Part shown: positions 52,201 to 56,370 of the stretch, piece after piece | How the letters are laid out: each line of letters starts with the position of its first letter | Position numbering within the stretch: the first letter of the stretch is position 1 | Origin: Dendrophyllia cribrosa | Lineage: Eukaryota; Cnidaria; Anthozoa; Scleractinia; Dendrophylliidae | Assembly (NCBI GenBank): GCA_024195265.1 | Contig: JAJLRJ010000009.1 | Span: 10,087,791-10,151,790, forward strand | Length of the DNA: 64,000 nt | Direction: 5' to 3' | Made by a program: the position numbers and the translations under genes | The notes under the pieces: generated by a model | The model's database searches: none | What the model saw: the letters and a program-made list of their open reading frames with translations, nothing else | Told to the model about the DNA's origin: nothing

Positions 52201-55200
52201 GAAATTTCCGAAACCTCAGTCGCTTTTCTTGACATTAATATTTCAATCAATGGTAACAGTTTATCCACAAGTGTGCACTACAAACCTACAGATTCCCACA
52301 GTTATCTGTTACATTCATCCTCACATCCACCGCACGTTAAAAACGCCATTCCGTATTCTCAATTTCTCAGACTTCGACGTCTATGTAGTGATGACTCTGA
52401 TTTTTCCAACAAATCAGAAGAAATGTGCCAGTTTTTCAAAAAACGTGGGTACCCTGACTCTGTTGTTAATACGGGCCAACAACGTGCACAACAGATCGAC
52501 AGACAGTCAGCACTACAAACGCCACAGAAGGAAGAGAACGAGAGAATTCCATTCACCCTCACTTTCCACCCACACAACAACACAGTCAAAAGCATCATTT
52601 TAAAAAATTTCAAATTACTCCAAAACGACCCCGAAACTGGCAGAATTTTTTCACAACCCCCACTAATTTCATTCAAACGTGACAAAAACATAGGCAACTT
52701 TCTAGTTACGAGCGCACTGAAATCTGACGATGTACCGGGAACTTTCAAATGCACACGCACACGATGTAACACTTGTCCTTTCATTCACAACGCGGACAAA
52801 ATAACAGGACCCAAACGATCTATTAAAATCACTGATCGTTTTACATGCACCTCCGTAAATGTTATCTACTGCATTACATGTACTTTTTGCAAAAAGATAT
52901 ACATTGGCGAAACAGGGAGGAGACTGGGCGACCGTTTTCGTGAACATCTCCGAGACGTTGAAAAAAATGACAAAGACGCATCCAAACCAGTCGCGCGCCA
53001 TTTTAATCTTACTAACCATTCTAAACAACACATGACAATCTGCGGCGTTTCCCTACACCAGGGTAACACAGAAAGCCGTAAAAACCTAGAACAAAAAATC
53101 ATCTTTCAAATCGGCACTCTCAAACCCCACGGAATCAACGAACGCTTTTCATTCAACTAATCTACATTTGTTTTTCACGTCACCAAATTTCCACCAATAG
53201 CGTAGCTCCACCGCTTACTATATAAAACCACACACTACCCACAATTCCTTGATTCGCTCCGACGAAGGGCTAGCGCTCGAAACGTCAGCTATTTGAATCT
53301 TTTTACGGTGGTCAATTTACCTTATCGACTCAGTCGATAAAACTAAATTCTCTACTTTTGTGGGCGATTGGCTTGAAAACCAAGGTATTGCAAAGTTAAA
53401 GAATTTGTTTGAAGGTAAGAAACACTCAACGTAGGCTTTGAGGCAAGGAGCTGAAAAAGCAAAGTTGATAAGGGCACGAAAAAACAAAGCACAGCATCAG
53501 GCTGCTGACGCATAAACAGAAATTTCCGATACATGTAGTCAAAAGTTGTGCATCCGATCAAAGAAACAACGTTAAATATGTCTTTATGCATTCTGATTCA
53601 TAGACGTTTTGTTAGAACTTTCACAGAGCCAGCAACTTTCTTTTCGGTGATCTGATGTTACGTTATTAATGATGTTACATTATTAAACGTGCTTTTAATA
53701 TATGTTTCTTTAACTTTTGTAATTTTTGTTGCTTTTCTGTTGCCCAGGGGCGAGGAATTTGTAGTTTCTGGCAGCTCGGGGGCGGGGAATTTGTAGTTCC
53801 ACGAAAAAAAAAACCCACAAATCCCCGGGGTTGGCCCGGAGGGAGGGGGATGGTAACAGCCGGAATTGATTGGTGCATTACCTCGAGTGCTTGGCGCGTT
53901 TTTCAAACTGTGTTGTGTTGTGTTTTTTGTGTTTTTTGTGTTTCGACCTCCTCTCGGGAATTTCGACTTCTTCTCGGGAAACATTGAGATTCTCAGGAAA
54001 CAAAATCCACTGTTTCCCTCAGGACCAGTCATTAAGTGTTTATTATCAGCTATGAATCGATTCAAACAATATCAATAGCAAATTTTCTTTGCTTTGAAAG
54101 TTTTCGAACTAGTTTCATTTTTGTTTTCCTTTGTCTGAGATTACATAATGTTTATGCAATTGAGACGAAGGGAAATAAAAATAATTAACACAACTGATTG
54201 ATATAACTATATATTTTGACAGCTTTAAGTACATGTAGAATCATTACTAATGATCAATAATCTTACAAGCAGACACTCAACAAGAGTCTCTAAGGTAAAA
54301 TTTTCCCATTTTTGTCAGCATTTTTGCCAAGTCAAATTAGAGCCAAAGAATGAAACAACGTTTGAAATGCACAGCTGTTGTGAAAGGTTAATAATCATCG
54401 CCTGACTTCAGCATGGACATTGGCAAGACATTAATGTTCAAAGTTGTGAATGAGCAATGGCCAGCTGAGTATTTTAGGCCACCTAGCTACAATTCCAAAC
54501 TTCTTGCTCCTAAAATTGTGGCCTAATTAAAAGAAGATAATTCTAGGTCAGGACAATCATGCACCTGACAGTAAAGAGCTTTCACAAGCCTTATATAGCT
54601 CACAACTGCCAGAGCTTAACCCAGTCTCTGTAAGCAGTGAAGTGACTGAGAGTAATTACTACTCCGCCCTGGATGGTTTTACTCCCCAGCAAAATGTTGC
54701 CAGTACCCATTTAATACACCTGGGCGGAGATCGAGAGACAATGTGGAGCAAAGTTTATAGTCTAAGGAAACAACTAAAAGGCAAAGGAGTCCAGGCTTGA
54801 ATCACCAACCTTCAGGTTGAAAGTCTGACGTGCTAACCACTAGACCACTGTGCCTGCACCTGCACCGCACCACAGTACAAACATTAATACCCCAAAATTT
54901 AAAGTGTGTTGCATAAGAAGCATAAAAAATCTACTCATTCAGTCAATACTACTATACCAAATCATATTTTGCCCACATTATATAAAACAGAAGCAAAAAT
55001 TTGGTCTCAAATGGAAGACCAAAGTGATTTAAAATTCCTCAGGACTCTAAAGATAACTTTTATCTCATTAATTTAAACATAAAAGGTTTCAAATGTTAGG
55101 GGATTATAATGATAATATATTAGCATGTACCTTTGGTACAACAGTAGCTTAACTCCTCAATCTGATATGCCTGTTCACCATTGCTGGCATTATCCTCTTT

Positions 55201-56221
55201 GGGGTCAGAAAGAATGAATCTCATAGTGGCTTCAGGTGATGTATCAAACTAAAAAATAATTGTTAAAACAAAAAGAACCAAATTATATGTACTTAACATC
55301 CCGACTGGGTCACCTCATACTTGTAACTTAATGTCGGTACAATGATCGTGGTGCACTCAGCAGTCAGATCAGCTGATGATTATAGGTGGTGGACAAAACA
55401 CTGACCCCCAGTCCATCGACTACCCTGATGGACTACCCAAATGGACTACCTTAACAATGCACTAGACCCTAGTGCATTGTTAAGGTAGTCCACTTGGGTA
55501 GTCCATTGGGGTAGTCCATGGACTGGGGGTCAGTGTTTTGTCCACCACCAATGATTATAGCGTCATGGCCATGATGATGATGACAATGATGATGATGGTT
55601 GTGATTATCATTGACAACGATGGCCATGGTGATTATACATCATGGCCATGATGATGAAGAGGATGATGATCAGTGATGATCATTGATTGTGATGGTAGCA
55701 GGTGATTACCTGATGGTGGTGATTATGTCATGGCCATGAAGATGATGATGATGATGATGATGCAGATGGTGGTTGTGGTAATTATCATTGATGACTGAAT
55801 GACGTTGATGAAAGGGTGGTGGTGGTGATGACCTATGGTGATAATAATAACGATGATGATCACAAAAGAGGTGATTATAATGATAGTGATGATGTTGATG
55901 ATAAAAAAGTAGGTAACCAGAACATACCATTCCCTTCAAAAGTGAAACCAACTATAAAGACTGAGTTTTGTGCCAGAGTGATCTTAAAGCCACCACCAAA
56001 ATTAAATATTCTTCCATCGTCAATTATTAAATCATTTTATAGATACTAAGCTAAAGGTGGTACAAACCTAGCCGTCTTCTCACCTCAAGATATCCTTTCT
56101 TGAGAAATATTTCAGCTAGTGTGTAGAGCACAATAAGAGCTGCAATAGTGTAATATATTGAGCCAACTCTTCTATCTCTTATTATAACCAGTTTGTAGGT
56201 TATGTAGTGAAGCAAAGACAT
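31243..56221 (-). CDS. divergent P2X-like ATP-gated channel subunit, 8 exons
   Basis: Assembled by eye on the minus strand: 56221-56084, 55951-55928, 55248-55131, 37649-37481, 37358-37158, 36264-36064, 35347-35166, 31415-31243. Every intron is GT-AG, phases agree, and the total is 1,206 nt (401 residues); P2X subunits are usually 380-600. The N terminus has TYK (8-10, the conserved P2X TxK/R site) and TM1 at about 20-39 followed by KKGY. KG (52-53) matches the KxKG region. LFRKRYGIK (327-335) places K330 on the ATP-contacting lysine that P2X numbering calls 309. GRLGHF precedes TM2 (about 349-376) with SGVGLL and a conserved Asp (D371). P2X subunits form trimeric ATP-gated cation channels. 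Oddities: only four cysteines (C90, C91, C100, C103) instead of the ten ectodomain cysteines of vertebrates, no clear NFR motif, and a C-terminal YRRFV where YxxxK is usual. ATP gating is inferred. The 24-nt exon 2 and the exon 5 donor (AT|GTACAG) are the least certain parts. Confidence 0.75.
31540..32140. repeat. degenerate tandem repeat downstream of the P2X-like last exon
   Basis: About ten units of 50-60 bases built from AAGTGTTTGGTT, then GTCTCAGAACGGACAGAATTG or CCTCAGAATGGGCAGAAATG, alternating. Several plus-strand frames stay open through it only because of the repetition. It lies in the last intron of the minus-strand P2X-like gene, just upstream of its final exon. Confidence 0.85.
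32507..33951 (-). pseudogene. decayed pogo-type (Tc1/mariner, DDE_1) transposase
   Basis: Minus-strand pieces in several frames give, in order: an S/T/Q/E-rich N terminus (from 33951), a KYKNKAKAARAFSKYG segment suggesting the first helix-turn-helix, WWIRNRCKEI and FKMSDHWFVRFK (CENP-B type HTH), then the DDE_1 domain. The three catalytic aspartates are still visible: NMDQTPLEF, LLVYDQHKAQ and PPDVAVNSEFK. The C terminus ends VKCGITLPTSG near 32600, with a stop at 32507. At least four frameshifts separate the pieces. I found no terminal repeats. It lies inside the last intron of the P2X-like gene, in the same orientation. Confidence 0.75.
33964..34146 (-). other. short cysteine-rich ORF
   Basis: Sixty codons, MEEACSVCKRITMYKC onward, with CxxC pairs (CSVC, CMKC, CQKC) and a CHQRY end that suggest a small zinc-binding module, such as those at the C terminus of some transposases. 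It sits just upstream of the pogo pseudogene and may be part of another transposon remnant. Function not recognised. Confidence 0.35.
34339..34769 (+). pseudogene. HIRAN-like fragment
   Basis: Open from 34339 to a stop at 34629 (KGDHVYKADPRINSTGD, VGHIPGSLAEILYQPL, KITGQSRN), then after a frame change GGGLGIPCFYEVF and a lysine-rich tail to 34769. The order of a GDHVYK start, a VGHIP centre and an ITG then GLGIPC end recalls HIRAN-like domains in cnidarian repeat-associated proteins. This is from memory and uncertain. The frame break and the position inside an intron of an opposite-strand gene suggest a dead copy. Confidence 0.35.
36503..37156. mobile_element. MITE with TA-flanked TIRs abutting a splice donor
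   Basis: The ends TATAGTTGACTC (left) and GAGTCAACTGTA (right) are inverted and flanked by TA, as in pogo/Tigger-type MITEs. The arms diverge inward. The right end touches the inferred donor of P2X-like exon 5 (37157-37156), so most of intron 5 is this element. Confidence 0.5.
37900..38260 (+). pseudogene. Penelope-like RT fragment (N-terminal part)
   Basis: The plus strand gives IQSALLTDSNSAKDE, a stop, QALKRLKKETNKDIAIL and, after a frame change, PADKGQV. An ALxxLKxxxxIxILPADKG block precedes the RT domain in PLE proteins. It is probably the upstream part of the fragment whose end lies at 40929-41170, the two being separated by later insertions. Confidence 0.45.
38357..38826. mobile_element. 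470-bp element with about 95-bp TIRs
   Basis: The left arm (38362-38456, containing CAAGCTACTTTTTGACACT and TTAATCTCTCGATCAATTTA) is mirrored with few changes at 38728-38820. The interior is AT-rich and non-coding. Confidence 0.8.
38827..39020. repeat. GC-rich island, probable repeat piece
   Basis: GCGGAGCACTCGCCGGGCCG and the following 190 bases are far richer in G+C and CpG than the surroundings and are open in both directions without a recognisable domain. It begins exactly where the inverted-repeat element ends, suggesting a repeat fragment rather than a gene. Confidence 0.4.
39021..40071. other. gene-less stretch
   Basis: An open frame at 39129-39344 (71 codons) has no recognisable domain. 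Nothing else seen. Confidence 0.3.
40078..40922. mobile_element. 845-bp foldback element made of GTCGGTCGATA repeats
   Basis: The termini CGGATCAATTGTACTATAGG and their complement enclose two arms of short degenerate tandem repeats, GTCGGTCGATA and GTCGGTAGTCTATCGGTCAA at the left and TCGACCGACTA at the right. CTTAAT flanks both sides (40072-40077 and 40923-40928), a 6-bp target duplication. A unique spacer of about 200 bases lies at 40400-40620. Confidence 0.8.
40929..41170 (+). pseudogene. GIY-YIG tail of a Penelope-like element
   Basis: Plus-strand pieces GAVYNKIKCCN, then HTDHRTYSGTMPNAIP and RRRTLESWYTTSNKHHRTNANT resemble the VYKIKCCxC..YIGET start and the RRxLESWHT..N end of PLE endonuclease domains. 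Frameshifts and stops are present. It differs from the intact array family. The foldback element at 40078-40922 appears to have inserted just inside it. Confidence 0.5.
41403..41416. repeat. 14-bp target duplication, left
   Basis: TACTTTTGTGGGCG directly precedes the array and is repeated at 53353-53366 directly after it. Confidence 0.85.
41522..41570 (-). ncRNA. hammerhead-like motif, array copy A
   Basis: The minus strand reads a GATTC/GAATC outer stem and a GCT/AGC inner stem (stem I with a 5-nt bulge), CCGACGA core, GGGC/GCTC stem II with loop TAGC, then GAAACGTC. Canonical cores have CTGANGA, so this copy has C at position 4. Stem III has no loop, so cleavage would need a dimer or may not occur. 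Confidence 0.6.
41661..44372 (-). CDS. Penelope-like RT / GIY-YIG protein, copy A
   Basis: A 903-residue retroelement protein. The N-terminal 300 residues are PLE-specific. KAADKGGAVVVW lies near 305, KPKIHKP..GRPIVS near 385, RT motif A with FTMDITSLYT near 450, motif B QVNGVAMGTKMGPSYAN near 510, and the catalytic YIDD near 550. CTRTRCNTC (near 770) is a zinc-type cluster before the GIY-YIG nuclease (about 803-903: VIYCITC, KKIYIGETGRR, R..EHL). PLE proteins copy RNA at a nicked target by target-primed reverse transcription, the GIY-YIG nuclease making the nick. A Neptune- or Poseidon-like clade is possible, not shown. The ORF is intact and the start is the first ATG after the spacer. Confidence 0.9.
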   Translation of the reverse strand: MPNLKTLTKELRQEIVSYLIPFPPISTNLAFRLATHIFTKTRFCSHINFIGRCLQSKVIPQGFRSNFHASTFSDSNQQYFHEIHHAQNSFSRNIMRITIRAMCLKRNNLEKEIIQYRSELSKICPAVLVQSIRAKIQELNAKLFNSLNQIKTQKLEQLIGPQLSGDHSFDSHNGVVTIPKNLPLSNPERSVLSKGLNFVPIAKQTDEFSVKQDVEKFLRRVQLRAFFHDKEDNSNTSEKDVFETLNVRKSKWTPPEGQFSSLDFFVKKCRHDVQKLKFNRHTKISNLSTGEWAALKSLSKRRDIVIKAADKGGAVVVWRTDLYRQEAFRQLSDTAFYAKVDKDLTSTNQKIVKETIQDLITKQQLPVTANNLIITTPRTSRVYFKPKIHKPNNPGRPIVSACSCPTELISSYLDKIMAPIVKSLPSYIKDTNHALEIFRDFSFASENKLIFTMDITSLYTVIPNDEGLQALKYFFDQRSIQNPSSETLLRLAELVLTLNCFSFSQNYYKQVNGVAMGTKMGPSYANLFVGHIEHKFFNQYHGTKPELYGRYIDDCIGATSSSKEELNQFITSVNTFHPALKYTWEISETSVAFLDINISINGNSLSTSVHYKPTDSHSYLLHSSSHPPHVKNAIPYSQFLRLRRLCSDDSDFSNKSEEMCQFFKKRGYPDSVVNTGQQRAQQIDRQSALQTPQKEENERIPFTLTFHPHNNTVKSIILKNFKLLQNDPETGRIFSQPPLISFKRDKNIGNFLVTSALKSDDVPGTFKCTRTRCNTCPFIHNADKITGPKRSIKITDRFTCTSVNVIYCITCTFCKKIYIGETGRRLGDRFREHLRDVEKNDKDASKPVARHFNLTNHSKQHMTICGVSLHQGNTESRKNLEQKIIFQIGTLKPHGINERFSFN
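44571..44619 (-). ncRNA. hammerhead-like motif, array copy B
   Basis: Identical to the motif at 41522-41570, exactly 3,049 bases away, in the spacer between copies A and B. Confidence 0.6.
44710..47421 (-). CDS. Penelope-like RT / GIY-YIG protein, copy B
   Basis: Translates to the same 903 residues as copy A with no stop or frameshift and lies exactly one 3,049-bp period upstream of it on the minus strand. Its 3' spacer (44373-44709) precedes the start of copy A, so each spacer can act as promoter and as terminal repeat for the next copy. See copy A for domains. Confidence 0.9.
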   Translation of the reverse strand: MPNLKTLTKELRQEIVSYLIPFPPISTNLAFRLATHIFTKTRFCSHINFIGRCLQSKVIPQGFRSNFHASTFSDSNQQYFHEIHHAQNSFSRNIMRITIRAMCLKRNNLEKEIIQYRSELSKICPAVLVQSIRAKIQELNAKLFNSLNQIKTQKLEQLIGPQLSGDHSFDSHNGVVTIPKNLPLSNPERSVLSKGLNFVPIAKQTDEFSVKQDVEKFLRRVQLRAFFHDKEDNSNTSEKDVFETLNVRKSKWTPPEGQFSSLDFFVKKCRHDVQKLKFNRHTKISNLSTGEWAALKSLSKRRDIVIKAADKGGAVVVWRTDLYRQEAFRQLSDTAFYAKVDKDLTSTNQKIVKETIQDLITKQQLPVTANNLIITTPRTSRVYFKPKIHKPNNPGRPIVSACSCPTELISSYLDKIMAPIVKSLPSYIKDTNHALEIFRDFSFASENKLIFTMDITSLYTVIPNDEGLQALKYFFDQRSIQNPSSETLLRLAELVLTLNCFSFSQNYYKQVNGVAMGTKMGPSYANLFVGHIEHKFFNQYHGTKPELYGRYIDDCIGATSSSKEELNQFITSVNTFHPALKYTWEISETSVAFLDINISINGNSLSTSVHYKPTDSHSYLLHSSSHPPHVKNAIPYSQFLRLRRLCSDDSDFSNKSEEMCQFFKKRGYPDSVVNTGQQRAQQIDRQSALQTPQKEENERIPFTLTFHPHNNTVKSIILKNFKLLQNDPETGRIFSQPPLISFKRDKNIGNFLVTSALKSDDVPGTFKCTRTRCNTCPFIHNADKITGPKRSIKITDRFTCTSVNVIYCITCTFCKKIYIGETGRRLGDRFREHLRDVEKNDKDASKPVARHFNLTNHSKQHMTICGVSLHQGNTESRKNLEQKIIFQIGTLKPHGINERFSFN
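47620..47668 (-). ncRNA. hammerhead-like motif, array copy C (minus part)
   Basis: Identical to the other minus-strand motifs. It lies in the spacer between the truncated C fragment and copy B. Confidence 0.6.
47759..47914 (-). pseudogene. 3' fragment of a PLE ORF at the inversion junction
   Basis: Encodes only the last 51 or so residues (from LTNHSKQHMTICG to GINERFSFN) of the same protein before the sequence switches strand at 47914/47915. A longer minus-strand frame through the junction (to 48199) is antisense to copy C and not real coding. Confidence 0.85.
47915..50111 (+). pseudogene. 5'-truncated PLE ORF, copy C
   Basis: In frame with the intact protein from the NGVVTIPKNL segment (about residue 172) to the natural stop at 50111, so the RT and GIY-YIG domains are complete but the N terminus is missing. 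The frame happens to stay open backwards through the junction to 47817, giving a chimeric 764-codon ORF whose first 33 or so codons are antisense to the end of a PLE ORF. Whether it is translated is unknown. Confidence 0.8.
50202..50250 (+). ncRNA. hammerhead-like motif, between copies C and D
   Basis: Plus-strand counterpart of the motif at 41522-41570: stem I 50202-50209 with 50238-50250, CCGACGA core at 50210-50216, GAAACGTC at 50230-50237. Confidence 0.6.
50449..53160 (+). CDS. Penelope-like RT / GIY-YIG protein, copy D
   Basis: The intact 903-residue ORF on the plus strand, identical in translation to copies A and B. YIDD is encoded at about 52099-52110 and the GIY-YIG domain from about 52857. 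It lies 3,049 bp from the corresponding positions of truncated copy C. Its 3' flank ends 52 or so bases short of the other end of the array (A keeps GGGTTAGTTTCTAG; D stops after AATTCTC), so the two outer ends are not symmetrical. Confidence 0.9.
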   Translation: MPNLKTLTKELRQEIVSYLIPFPPISTNLAFRLATHIFTKTRFCSHINFIGRCLQSKVIPQGFRSNFHASTFSDSNQQYFHEIHHAQNSFSRNIMRITIRAMCLKRNNLEKEIIQYRSELSKICPAVLVQSIRAKIQELNAKLFNSLNQIKTQKLEQLIGPQLSGDHSFDSHNGVVTIPKNLPLSNPERSVLSKGLNFVPIAKQTDEFSVKQDVEKFLRRVQLRAFFHDKEDNSNTSEKDVFETLNVRKSKWTPPEGQFSSLDFFVKKCRHDVQKLKFNRHTKISNLSTGEWAALKSLSKRRDIVIKAADKGGAVVVWRTDLYRQEAFRQLSDTAFYAKVDKDLTSTNQKIVKETIQDLITKQQLPVTANNLIITTPRTSRVYFKPKIHKPNNPGRPIVSACSCPTELISSYLDKIMAPIVKSLPSYIKDTNHALEIFRDFSFASENKLIFTMDITSLYTVIPNDEGLQALKYFFDQRSIQNPSSETLLRLAELVLTLNCFSFSQNYYKQVNGVAMGTKMGPSYANLFVGHIEHKFFNQYHGTKPELYGRYIDDCIGATSSSKEELNQFITSVNTFHPALKYTWEISETSVAFLDINISINGNSLSTSVHYKPTDSHSYLLHSSSHPPHVKNAIPYSQFLRLRRLCSDDSDFSNKSEEMCQFFKKRGYPDSVVNTGQQRAQQIDRQSALQTPQKEENERIPFTLTFHPHNNTVKSIILKNFKLLQNDPETGRIFSQPPLISFKRDKNIGNFLVTSALKSDDVPGTFKCTRTRCNTCPFIHNADKITGPKRSIKITDRFTCTSVNVIYCITCTFCKKIYIGETGRRLGDRFREHLRDVEKNDKDASKPVARHFNLTNHSKQHMTICGVSLHQGNTESRKNLEQKIIFQIGTLKPHGINERFSFN
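53251..53299 (+). ncRNA. hammerhead-like motif, array copy D
   Basis: Identical to 50202-50250, one period downstream, near the right end of the array. Confidence 0.6.
53353..53366. repeat. 14-bp target duplication, right
   Basis: TACTTTTGTGGGCG, identical to 41403-41416. Confidence 0.85.
53880..54782. other. intronic gene-less stretch
   Basis: Part of intron 3 of the P2X-like gene. Contains a GTGTTTTTTGT microsatellite-like run near 53912-53941. No gene seen. Confidence 0.35.
54783..54860 (-). repeat. tRNA-derived SINE head or tRNA pseudogene
   Basis: The minus strand reads GGCACAGTGGTCTAGTGGTTA (an A box, one base longer than quoted limits allow in full), an anticodon-like loop CTTTCAA, and GGTTGGTGATTCAAGCC (B box). 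The layout resembles tRNA-Glu (TTC), but the acceptor ends do not pair, so this is a tRNA-derived repeat rather than a working tRNA. It lies in intron 3 of the P2X-like gene. Confidence 0.6.
55385..55549. mobile_element. 165-bp palindrome in a P2X-like intron
   Basis: GGTGGTGGACAAAACACTGA is mirrored by TCAGTGTTTTGTCCACCACC, and inside ATTGTTAAGGTAGTCCA pairs with its complement around a short CACTAGACCCTAGTG centre. GGACTACC subrepeats (three or four per arm) fill the arms. Almost the entire element is self-complementary. Confidence 0.85.
55566..55905. repeat. GAT-rich microsatellite
   Basis: Imperfect GATGAT and CATGGCCATGATGATG repeats over about 340 bases in intron 2 of the P2X-like gene, just downstream of its 24-nt exon. 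The His-rich and Asp-rich reading frames across it are artefacts. Confidence 0.85.
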
Positions 56222-56370
56222 GGTTGAAACGTTTTTCTGACCCCTTCCGAAAACCGAATATTATAAACCGGAAGTAACCGAACCACCGGTTTGGTCAGCG
56301 GTACGTTTTGAACACTTGTTCCTTCTGTACAGCGGTGATTTCATTAAGCAGAAATTTTAAAATTCCAAAC
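56222..56370. promoter_or_regulatory. presumed bidirectional promoter
   Basis: Only 149 bases separate the start codon of the P2X-like gene (minus, 56221) from that of the RHNO1-like gene (plus, 56371). The interval has paired CCGGAAGTAAC and ACCGGTTTGGTC phrases; CCGGAAGT matches the ETS-family consensus often found in divergent promoters. No TATA box is evident. Promoter activity is inferred from the head-to-head arrangement. Confidence 0.5.

Larger units (their letters stand above)
41417..53352. mobile_element. Penelope-like element array, head-to-head tandems
   Basis: Five element bodies: A (minus, ORF 41661-44372), B (minus, ORF 44710-47421), a minus fragment of C up to 47914, then after an inversion junction C (plus, from 47915) and D (plus, ORF 50449-53160). 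A, B and C-minus repeat every 3,049 bp, as do C-plus and D. The spacers (for example 44373-44709 and 50112-50448) act as the pseudo-LTR and carry hammerhead-like motifs. Copies appear identical in sequence. A single 14-bp duplication flanks the whole. Overall it forms a palindrome with arms of about 5.4-6.5 kb, lying in intron 3 of the P2X-like gene. Confidence 0.85.
41205..53879. mobile_element. TIR element split by the PLE array
   Basis: GCATCAATCAATTCCGGC at 41207 and its complement ending at 53877 are inverted ends followed inward by TGTTACCATCCCCC and GGGGATTTGT phrases. The same family is at 13206-13565. Without the 11.9-kb PLE insertion and one target copy the element would be about 0.7 kb. 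Its right half (53367-53879) also holds GGCGGGGAATTTGTAG repeats. Confidence 0.6.

Noticed and set aside
49180..52784. Many 75-141 codon ORFs repeated through 41.7-53.1 kb
   Set aside because: All are out-of-frame or antisense shadows of the 903-residue PLE protein, repeated with each copy.
41417..53352. CRISPR-like or bacterial repeat system
   Set aside because: The 3,049-bp period is a tandem retroelement, and the window is clearly eukaryotic. No short regularly spaced direct repeats with unique spacers were seen.
54783..54860. Functional tRNA-Glu gene
   Set aside because: A and B boxes are present, but the acceptor stem does not pair; a SINE or pseudogene fits better.
55930..56040. A longer exon 2 (frame with FNFGGGFKITLAQ) for the P2X-like gene
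   Set aside because: With the same donor it would end in phase 1, whereas exon 3 must start in phase 0, and the in-phase frame has a stop just before 55951.
55706..56049. His-rich and Asp-rich ORFs at 55.7-56.0 kb
   Set aside because: They translate the GAT microsatellite. Only the 24 bases 55928-55951 are kept, as the inferred P2X-like exon 2.
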